A stretch of 42,736 bases of DNA, from the NCBI GenBank assembly GCA_964570285.1, contig CAZMXP010000043.1:1-42736 (forward strand), in the 5' to 3' direction. Below are positions 24,401 through 31,749 of this stretch, one piece after another; the first letter of the stretch is position 1; the number at the start of each line of letters is the position of its first letter. The notes beneath the pieces are model-generated. The model did not search any database, was not told the DNA's origin, and saw nothing but the letters and a program-made list of their open reading frames with translations. Origin of the DNA: CAZMXP01 sp964570285. Lineage in GTDB: Bacteria; Planctomycetota; PLA2. Both the position numbers and the translations under genes were made by a program.

Positions 24401-27400
24401 GTGGGTGTCCTCATCGTGCTGCTGATCCTGGCCGACGACGCGGATCCGGCGGCGGTCGCGCGCAAGGTCGCGACGGCGGCGGAGGAGGGGGACAGCGCCG
24501 CCCTCGCGGCGCTGGCGGCCAGGGAGAACCCCGATGCCTGGCTTGTCGCGGAGGCGCTCTGCGCGGAACGCCGCTTCGACGCGGCGGCCGCGTTCGCGGC
24601 GGGGGTGCGGCGTCCCGGCTGCGCCGCGCTCGCCCGCTACGTGGAGACGCGACGGGCGGCGCCGCCGGACGAGGAGGCGCATGCGGCGCTGCAGGTCGCG
24701 GAACAGGCGTGCGACGAGGAGCGCTGGGAGGATGCGCTCGCGGCCTCGCGCCGGGTCCCCGCCGAGCCTGCCGGGGTCACCGCGACGCGCGCCCTCGAGG
24801 TCGGCGCGATTGCGCTCCACAGGCTGGGCAGGCTGAGGGAATGCCTCCCGCTCCGCGAGCAGGCGCTCGCCGGCGCCCGCGACCTCCGCTGGTCGGAACG
24901 CGAGGCGCGCCTGCTCTGCGACATGGGGCTGCTGCGCCTCGCGCTGCGCGAGTACGACGAGGGTATCGAACTGCTGCAACGCGGGGTCGCCGCGGCGGAG
25001 GCGACCGGACACCGGGGACTGGCGAACGACCTCGCGATTCGCCTGGGGATCGGACTCTGGGTTGCGGGCAAGCCCGACGGCGCGCTTGCGCTCCTCGAAC
25101 CGGCGCTGCAGCGCGCGGAACTCGCGGGCGATCGCGGGACGGCGGTGATGCTGCTGCTGCGGATCGGCGACATCGAGCGGGATCGCGGGGAGGACAGGAG
25201 GGCCCTCGCGGCCTTCGAGCGGGCGCTCCCGATCGCGACCGCGGAGGGCAATTCGAGCAGCCTCGTGGGCCTCCATGAGCGGATCGGCGGCGTCCACGCC
25301 GCGCTCGGGCATCTTGAGGAGGCGGTCGGGCAGTTCGACCGGGCGGTCGACCTCGCGGCGGCGACAGGTCTTCGCGAGGATCTGGCCCGGTGCCTGCGCG
25401 CCAAGGGGGACCTGTGCTGCACGCTCGGGGACACGAGACGCGCACTCGACGCGTATGGGCGGGCGCTTCGGGAGGCCGAAGCGGCCTCGAACGCGTCCCT
25501 GCTGCTCACGGCGCTGGTGGGCATGTCGCGCGCCCATCACAGGGCGGCGGACCTGCCGCGCGCGCTCGAGTACATCGATCGCGCGATCCTTCTGGCCGAG
25601 CAGCAGGCGGATCCGGTACTCCTTGCGGGATGCCTCCTGTCGCGCTGCGTCATCCACCTCTCCCTCAACGATCCTGCCACCGCGATGGGGGAGAGCCGGC
25701 GCGCCCTCGCGATCGCCGAGAAGGTCGGCGAGCGTCAGCTAGTCGCGGAGGCGCTCGTGCTCGCCGCGGAAGTCGCGGCGCGGCTCGGCGATCCCGACGG
25801 GGCACGCCGCCTCCACGAGCGGCGGCTGAAGTTGGTGCTTGACGCGAAGGACCGCTCGCAGGTTGCCGACGCGCTCCTCGCCGTCGCCAGACTCCAAGCC
25901 TCGGAGGGGGAGACGCAGGGTGCAACCGCGGCGGCAGAGAAGGCGGTCGCGCTGGCCGAGGCCACCGGGCGGCCCCGGGAGATCCGCGCGGCGCTGTCCG
26001 TGCTCGCCGACGTACGTAACCGGGCGGGGGACGCTGCCGGGGCGTCGTCGCTTCGCGCACGCATTCATGCTCTCGCGGAGGGCTCGGGAGACCCCTCGGC
26101 GACAGTCCAGGCGTCCCTGGATCTCGCTCGCCTCCAGTTGCGGGCGCGCCTCGGCGACGACGCGCTCCCCCATCTTCGGCGAGCCCTCGCGCTCGCGCGA
26201 GACCTGGGGCCCCGGCCCACGTCGCGCGTGCTCTGCTGCCTCGCGACGGGCCACCGGCTGAGGAAGGAGCACGACGAAGCGGCCCGCCTGCTCTCGGAAG
26301 CGATCGGACTGGCCGAATCCCTTGCGAGTCCGACGGACGTGGTCTTCCTCCGCGAGGAGGCGGCGCTGCTCGCCATGGCATGTGCCGACTGGGAGGGCGC
26401 GGTACACGAGTGCCGGCTCGCGGTCGAGGCGATCTCGGGCATCGTGAAGCAGGTCGGGCCGCTCGAGCGCGCGGGAGGTCTCGAGTCCTGGGGAACGGTG
26501 TTCGAGACCGGATGCGAAGTGGGACGCGTCCTGAAGGATCCTGCGGTCGTCTGGTTCTTCGCGGAGTTCGGTCGCGCCACCGGGCTGCTCGAGGCGCTCG
26601 GTGGGCGGGAGGCGCTCGCCGGCGTGAATCTCTCGCCGGACCTCGCCACCGCGGAGAAGCGGGCGCGGTCCGCAGAAGCCGCGGCACGTGTGCTTCTCGA
26701 CAAGGCCCTCGAGGCGGGGGCGCGCGAGGAGATCCGCGAGAGGCGGGCCGCGCTCGACGAGGCGCGCACCCTCGTCGCGGCGACGACCGACCGCATCCAC
26801 CGGGAGGCCCGCGCCGTGGCCCAACTCACCTACCCGCGCCCCGCCCCGATCGCCGAGGTGCAGGCGCGTCTGCGGCCGGGGGATGCGTTCGTTCTCTATG
26901 CGGGCACGCGGTACTCCGCCCAGGCGGTGGTCGTCACCTCCGGGGAGGCGCGCCTCGTGCCCCTCGGCCCCCCGGGAGAGATCGAAGCCGCCTGCGATGC
27001 GCCCGAGCGCGAGGGGCTCCCTCGCCTCCGGCCACTCGTCGTGGATCCGCTCGCGCTCGACGCGAGCGTCGCGCGCGTCTTCCTCTCCCCCGACGCGAGG
27101 TTGTCCGGTGTTCCGTTCTGCCTGCTGTTCGGCGACCGCGACGTCATCCTCGTTCCCTCGGGCACGGTCCACACGCTCCTCGATGGCGCCGCCGCGCCGC
27201 GCGGCGAGGGCGTGCTCGCGTTCGGGGACCCCGAGACGCGCGCCGCCGCGGGGCTGGCGAGACTGCCGGCGTCGGCGGAGGAGGCGCGCCTCGTCGGGGA
27301 CGTGGTCTTCCTCGGCGGCGAGGCGACGGAGACCCGGCTGCGTTCCGCGCTGACGCAACGGCCGCGCTGGCGCTCCTTGCATCTTGCCTGCCACGCCCTC

Positions 27401-27799
27401 GTGGACCCGCAGCGCCCGAGGCGCACCGCGCTCGCCCTCGCGCCGGACGCGGAGGAGGACGGTTGGCTGACGCTCGACGAAGTGCTGCGGCTGAAGGTGC
27501 CCTGCGACTTGGCCGTGCTCTCCGCCTGCGAGACCGCGAAGGGGAAGAGCTACCGGGTCGAAGGGGCGTTCGGCCTGCCGCGCGCGCTGCTCTTCGCGGG
27601 TGCCCCGAGGGTCATCGTGAGCCTCTGGAAGGTCGATGACGCCGCGACCTGCGCGCTGATGACCCGGTTCTACGAGAACTGGAGGACACTTCCCGCCTCC
27701 AGCGCGCTGCGGAAGGCCCAGAGGCAGATCGCGGCGGAGGAGCGCTGGCAGGATCCCAAGTACTGGGCCGCCTGGCAGCTCTGGGGGCTCGCCGACTAG
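24401..27799 (+). CDS. TPR-repeat protein with C-terminal CHAT (caspase-like) domain
   Basis: About 1132 aa from GTG 24401, whose N-terminus VGVLIVLLILADDA could be a weak signal or anchor. Residues about 100-750 form tandem TPR-like helical repeats. The last ~270 residues are a CHAT domain: HLACHALVD with the catalytic His (H998) and VLSACETAKG with the catalytic Cys (C1043), then AFGLPRALLFAGAPRVIVSLWKVDD. CHAT proteins are caspase/separase-like Cys peptidases; TPR-CHAT proteins act as effectors in several bacterial systems, such as the type III-E CRISPR craspase. No partner or CRISPR is nearby. Both dyad residues are intact, so activity is plausible. Start choice is uncertain. Confidence 0.88.
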   Translation: MGVLIVLLILADDADPAAVARKVATAAEEGDSAALAALAARENPDAWLVAEALCAERRFDAAAAFAAGVRRPGCAALARYVETRRAAPPDEEAHAALQVAEQACDEERWEDALAASRRVPAEPAGVTATRALEVGAIALHRLGRLRECLPLREQALAGARDLRWSEREARLLCDMGLLRLALREYDEGIELLQRGVAAAEATGHRGLANDLAIRLGIGLWVAGKPDGALALLEPALQRAELAGDRGTAVMLLLRIGDIERDRGEDRRALAAFERALPIATAEGNSSSLVGLHERIGGVHAALGHLEEAVGQFDRAVDLAAATGLREDLARCLRAKGDLCCTLGDTRRALDAYGRALREAEAASNASLLLTALVGMSRAHHRAADLPRALEYIDRAILLAEQQADPVLLAGCLLSRCVIHLSLNDPATAMGESRRALAIAEKVGERQLVAEALVLAAEVAARLGDPDGARRLHERRLKLVLDAKDRSQVADALLAVARLQASEGETQGATAAAEKAVALAEATGRPREIRAALSVLADVRNRAGDAAGASSLRARIHALAEGSGDPSATVQASLDLARLQLRARLGDDALPHLRRALALARDLGPRPTSRVLCCLATGHRLRKEHDEAARLLSEAIGLAESLASPTDVVFLREEAALLAMACADWEGAVHECRLAVEAISGIVKQVGPLERAGGLESWGTVFETGCEVGRVLKDPAVVWFFAEFGRATGLLEALGGREALAGVNLSPDLATAEKRARSAEAAARVLLDKALEAGAREEIRERRAALDEARTLVAATTDRIHREARAVAQLTYPRPAPIAEVQARLRPGDAFVLYAGTRYSAQAVVVTSGEARLVPLGPPGEIEAACDAPEREGLPRLRPLVVDPLALDASVARVFLSPDARLSGVPFCLLFGDRDVILVPSGTVHTLLDGAAAPRGEGVLAFGDPETRAAAGLARLPASAEEARLVGDVVFLGGEATETRLRSALTQRPRWRSLHLACHALVDPQRPRRTALALAPDAEEDGWLTLDEVLRLKVPCDLAVLSACETAKGKSYRVEGAFGLPRALLFAGAPRVIVSLWKVDDAATCALMTRFYENWRTLPASSALRKAQRQIAAEERWQDPKYWAAWQLWGLAD

Positions 27800-27804
27800 G
27801 GGCT

Positions 27805-27822
27805 CCCGCCGGCACCGGCGGG
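27805..27822. terminator. GC hairpin between convergent genes
   Basis: CCCGCCGG and CCGGCGGG form a perfect 8-bp inverted repeat around CA, 5 nt after the CHAT stop and 10 nt from the opposite stop. No T-run follows, so it could be a bidirectional terminator or an RNA 3'-end stabiliser. Confidence 0.4.
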
Positions 27823-27831
27823 CGATCGCGC

Positions 27832-29082
27832 TCACTTCGTCGAAACGAGACGGAGATCGATCTCGGTGTACATCTCGCCGAGCTGCGGCTCGGTCATCAC
27901 GAAGCGGACGAGGCGGCCGGTCTCGATCTCGTAGTGCGAGTCCATCCGGTAGCTCGGTGACGTCTCGGTGAGGACGGCGACCTGCCGCCCGTCGGCGCTG
28001 CCGACAAGGCTCACGGCGGTCGTGACGTGCGTCCATCGGTCGCGGGGGTCGATCACCTGCCCCTTCCGCAGCTGCGCGAGCGTCTCCGGCGGCAGCCAGA
28101 GCCCGGACGCCTGCCCCGGGCCGAACACGCGCTCGAGGCTCATGGGCGCCGAAGGCGGCGCGCCCGGTACCGCGGCGTTTTCCACGGTCTGCTTCGTGCG
28201 GACCCAGTTCGTCCCCCCTCCGGTGATCTCCTGCCTCACCGAGGTCGCGATGGTCCCCGCGTCGAAGCCGGGCTGCTTGAGTGCGTGCGCGCCCTCGTAG
28301 GTGAGGCTCTTCGTCGTCGCCAGCCACTTCGGCATCGCGCCGCCGCGCCACGGCAGGGCGAGCTGCCGCGCGCCCCGGAAGAAGAGGAAGCTCGAGCTCG
28401 AGCCGGAGCCGTCGACGATCGTGCCGTCCGGCAGCTTGGCCGGATCCTTGCCGGCGATGGCGCCGCCTTCCGAGCGGTAGAGCAGCGCGCCGGTCTCCGC
28501 ATCGAACGCGTAGCCGGCGCCCTTCATCGCCAGATAGACCGCGGGCATCTTCCGGCCGTCGAAGTCGTAGTTCACCCGGGCGACCGCGATGCCCTTCGGC
28601 TGGGAACCACGGGCGAGAAGCGCGTCGAGCGCGTTTGGATGGATCCACCAGTCGCACGCGCCCGTCGCCGTGACGCTCCCCGCCGCACCGCCGAACTTCG
28701 GCGTGTCGGTCGTGCCCACCCCCATCAGATGAAACGAGCGCGTCTCGAGCGCCACGGCGTCTGCGTCCACCGCCACGACCGTCACCTCGAGGTAGCCGTG
28801 GCCCGAGCCGTCCGCGCCGCCCTTCGTCAGCGCGAACTTGCCCGGCCGTCCTTCGATCGTGTAGAGCGGATCGTCCGGCCCCCCCTGCTCGGCGGGGACG
28901 AACCGGTCTCCCATGCTGGTGCCGACGCCGATGTAGTAGGTGAGCCGCGCCCCCGGCTGGACCCACGCCGGCGCCGGCATCCCCCGCGCCTCGGGCACGA
29001 GCGCGAGGAAGGGCGCCTCCTGCGCCGCGACCGGCGCCGAGAGCGCGAGGAGCCCAAAGACCACCTGGATTGCGCGGCGCAT
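27832..29082 (-). CDS. Exported protein of unknown function, 416 aa
   Basis: The signal peptide MRRAIQVVFGLLALSAPVAAQ is followed by a beta-rich soluble domain (GARLTYYIGVGTSMGDRF). A single Cys occurs in the mature part (ATGACDWW). No enzyme motif is recognised. A GGAGG ribosome site and TAGAAT (29107-29102) precede the ATG. It is 22 nt from the stop of the upstream minus-strand gene, so co-transcription is possible. Confidence 0.72.
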   Translation of the reverse strand: MRRAIQVVFGLLALSAPVAAQEAPFLALVPEARGMPAPAWVQPGARLTYYIGVGTSMGDRFVPAEQGGPDDPLYTIEGRPGKFALTKGGADGSGHGYLEVTVVAVDADAVALETRSFHLMGVGTTDTPKFGGAAGSVTATGACDWWIHPNALDALLARGSQPKGIAVARVNYDFDGRKMPAVYLAMKGAGYAFDAETGALLYRSEGGAIAGKDPAKLPDGTIVDGSGSSSSFLFFRGARQLALPWRGGAMPKWLATTKSLTYEGAHALKQPGFDAGTIATSVRQEITGGGTNWVRTKQTVENAAVPGAPPSAPMSLERVFGPGQASGLWLPPETLAQLRKGQVIDPRDRWTHVTTAVSLVGSADGRQVAVLTETSPSYRMDSHYEIETGRLVRFVMTEPQLGEMYTEIDLRLVSTK

Positions 29083-29104
29083 TCCGTGACCTCCGCCGCG
29101 GATT

Positions 29105-30940
29105 CTAGCGCAACCGCAGTTCGAACGCGGCGCCCTCGGCGGCCTCGAACCGGTCGATCAACTGCTGGCGTCCCTCGCCGTAGGTCTGGACGCGGTAGCT
29201 GCCCGCGGGCAGCAGCAGGGTGAAGCGGCCGAGGCCGTCGACGTCGGGTTCGTGGCATTGGGTGTCGTCGCCGACGGGGTGGAAGACGACGTAGGCGGCC
29301 GGGATAGGCTCGCCGCCGGGCCCGAGCACCCGGCCCGAGACGAGCACGCCCCGTTCGAGGCGGAGCGCGGCCGGCAACGTCGCGTCGACGTCGCGGTAGG
29401 CGGTCGCGTGTCCCGCGGCATCGATGCGGAGCGCCAGCTTCGGAGCCTGGTGCGCCACCGTGCACTGGCCCCGCGCGTCGGTGCGCAGCCCGGTCTTGTA
29501 GACGGGCTCGCGCACCTCGACGTGCGCGCCGCGGATCGGCCGCCCCTCCGCGTCCAGCACGGTCAGGTGCAGCGTGACCCCGTCTTGCAGTTGCAAGTCG
29601 CCGAGGCCCGAGATCCCCCACGCCCCCTCCGCATCGCTCCGCGCCCGCTGGGACTGCCTCCGCTCGGCATCGACCTCTTGACCGATGTCCACGTCCGCGC
29701 CACCGATCGCCCTTCCCGCGCCATCGAGCACGCGCCCCGCGACGCGGAGCCCCTGCCGGAGCCGGATCTCGACGGTGCGCTCTTCACCCGCGGCGACCTC
29801 GATCTCCGCCTGCGCCCAACGATGGCCCTCCCCGAACGCGGTGATGCGCTGCCGGCCCGCTTCGAGCTCGACGGGATCGCCCGCCGCGGCCAACTCGCCC
29901 CCCCGGACGACGCAGTGGGGGTCTTGGGCCTCGTCGCCATCGGGCGTGAGCACACGGATCGTCACGAGCGCCGGCTTGCGGACGCGGACCTCGATCTCGC
30001 TGTCGCCGGCGACGGTCACCGTCGCCGCGCCGCGGGCGCCGTCGCTCGCGCGTGCGAACACGTCATACCGGCCGGCGGCGACGCCTTGAACGGCGAAGCG
30101 GCCCTCGGCGTCCGTCCGCGTGCGCGGCACGGGTGCCAACGCGAGACTGTCGAACTCCGCCTCGCTCTGCGCGTAGGCCCAGTACAGCGCGAACGCCCGC
30201 GAGACCAGCGCGATCTCGGCGCCCTCCACGACGGGCACGACGCGCCCACGGACCCTGACCCCCTCCCCAAACCGCAGCGTGACATCCGTGGCGAGCGACT
30301 CGCACCGCACCGGGGCGAAGCCGTCCAGCCTGCCGATGACGACCACCGGGTGGTCGGGGCGCACCCCGGTCAGCAGGAAGCGCCCGTCGTCGCGGGTCGT
30401 CTGCTCGAGATCGATCAGGTCCTCCTCGTCCTTGTCCCAGGCACGGATGCGCGCGCCGGCGGCGGGAGCCCCGGAGGGCAGGAGCGCGGTCCCTCCCGCG
30501 ACCTCCGACGGCGAGAGTTGCACTCGAACCGACTCGCCCTTCCCTCGCGCCTCGCCGAGGAAGTACCCCGCGCGACGCACCCTGAGGCCATCCGCCTCGA
30601 GCGAGTCGAAGCGTGCCCTCCCCGCGGCGTCCGTCACCCCGCGGGCCTCGCCCCCCTCCGCGAGCAGCACCACGACCAGCGCGTCGGGGAGCGGGCGCTC
30701 GCGCTCGTCCACGACCTCGACCATCTTCAGCCGGGGCGTCGCCTTCACGTCGTCGGACGTCGGATCGCGGCAATCCTCGGCCTCCCCTCCGTCCGCCGAT
30801 GGCTCCCCGATCGCGACGACCGGCGACGGGCCCTGACTGGCGCGCACGGGGGGCGCATCCTCCCCGAGCGCCAGCGCCAGCGCCAGGGCGACGACTCCCG
30901 CGAGCAGCAGCGTGAGCAGGCCGAGGAGGCGCCGCGACAT
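29105..30940 (-). CDS. Anchored protein with repeated carboxypeptidase-regulatory-like domains
   Basis: A 611-aa protein. One N-terminal membrane helix (LLGLLTLLLAGVVALALALAL) is followed by about six beta-sandwich repeats with motifs such as GRVVPVVEGAEI, TDAEGRFAVQGVAAGRYDV and VAGRVLDGAGRAIGGADV. There is no catalytic domain. It has the same general plan as the protein at 12789-14681 and is presumably a periplasmic or surface scaffold. Its ATG overlaps the stop of the aldo/keto reductase gene (ATGA), implying coupled translation. Confidence 0.78.
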   Translation of the reverse strand: MSRRLLGLLTLLLAGVVALALALALGEDAPPVRASQGPSPVVAIGEPSADGGEAEDCRDPTSDDVKATPRLKMVEVVDERERPLPDALVVVLLAEGGEARGVTDAAGRARFDSLEADGLRVRRAGYFLGEARGKGESVRVQLSPSEVAGGTALLPSGAPAAGARIRAWDKDEEDLIDLEQTTRDDGRFLLTGVRPDHPVVVIGRLDGFAPVRCESLATDVTLRFGEGVRVRGRVVPVVEGAEIALVSRAFALYWAYAQSEAEFDSLALAPVPRTRTDAEGRFAVQGVAAGRYDVFARASDGARGAATVTVAGDSEIEVRVRKPALVTIRVLTPDGDEAQDPHCVVRGGELAAAGDPVELEAGRQRITAFGEGHRWAQAEIEVAAGEERTVEIRLRQGLRVAGRVLDGAGRAIGGADVDIGQEVDAERRQSQRARSDAEGAWGISGLGDLQLQDGVTLHLTVLDAEGRPIRGAHVEVREPVYKTGLRTDARGQCTVAHQAPKLALRIDAAGHATAYRDVDATLPAALRLERGVLVSGRVLGPGGEPIPAAYVVFHPVGDDTQCHEPDVDGLGRFTLLLPAGSYRVQTYGEGRQQLIDRFEAAEGAAFELRLR

Positions 30941-31734
30941 CAGATCATCTCGAGCGGCCCGTCCGCCTCCGGCGCGGGAAAGGCCGCGTCGAGTTCATGC
31001 AGGTCCCCCGGCGCGAGCCGCAGCGCGAGCGCCGCCGCGAACTCCCGCACGCGCCGGGGCGACGCGCTCTTCGCGACCGCCGCCGAGCCCGGCTCGCGCA
31101 GCGTCCACGCGAGAGCGACCGCCGCCGGCGCGACGCCGTGCCGCGCCGCGATCCCCCGCACCCCCTCCGCATCGGCGAGGCGGCCCTGGTCGAGCGGCGT
31201 GTAGGCCTGGACGACCACACCGTGCGCGCGGCACCACGGGATCACGCGCCGCTCCGCGCCGCGGTGCGCGAGGTTGTAGTAGATCTGGTTCGCCGCGCAG
31301 GGAGCGCCGCCCAGTTCCGCGAGATCGTCGACGTCGAAGTTGGAGACGCCCCAGCGGAGGATCTTCCCGTCGCGTGCGAGCCGCTCGAACCCCTCGACCG
31401 TCTCCGCGACCGGGTGCTCGCCGGGCCAATGCAACAGGTAGAGGTCGATGCGGTCGGTTCCAAGCCGTTTCAGGCTCCGCTCGCACGCGCGCCGCACGCC
31501 CTCGCGCGACGCGTTCGACGGCAGCACCTTCGTCACGAGGCAGACCTCGTCGCGCCGCCCCGCGATCGCCTCGCCGACGAGCCTCTCCGCGCGGCCGCTG
31601 CCGTACATCTCCGCGGTGTCGATCAGCGTGAGCCCGAGGTCGAGGCCGAGGCGGAGCGCGGCGATCTCCTGCGCGCGCTGCGCGGGATCGTTGCCCATTT
31701 CCCAGGTTCCGAGCCCGAGGCGGGGGAGGTCCAT
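30940..31734 (-). CDS. Aldo/keto reductase
   Basis: 264 aa, (beta/alpha)8 fold. The catalytic tetrad is visible: Asp and Tyr in LIDTAEMYGSG, Lys in LVTKVLP and His in YLLHWPG. A GVSNFDVDDL motif and a C-terminal NADP-site region (AVAKSASPRRV) are present. It would reduce carbonyls with NAD(P)H in the cytoplasm; the substrate is unknown. The start lies 12 nt after the dnaE2 stop, with its own -10-like TAGACT overlapping that stop, so it may be read from both promoters. Confidence 0.93.
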   Translation of the reverse strand: MDLPRLGLGTWEMGNDPAQRAQEIAALRLGLDLGLTLIDTAEMYGSGRAERLVGEAIAGRRDEVCLVTKVLPSNASREGVRRACERSLKRLGTDRIDLYLLHWPGEHPVAETVEGFERLARDGKILRWGVSNFDVDDLAELGGAPCAANQIYYNLAHRGAERRVIPWCRAHGVVVQAYTPLDQGRLADAEGVRGIAARHGVAPAAVALAWTLREPGSAAVAKSASPRRVREFAAALALRLAPGDLHELDAAFPAPEADGPLEMI

Positions 31735-31743
31735 GGCTCGACT

Positions 31744-31749
31744 AGTCTA
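31744..31749 (-). promoter_or_regulatory. Candidate -10 element (TAGACT) for the aldo/keto reductase
   Basis: TAGACT (31749-31744) overlaps the dnaE2 stop codon and lies 9 nt before the ATG at 31734. Confidence 0.35.
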
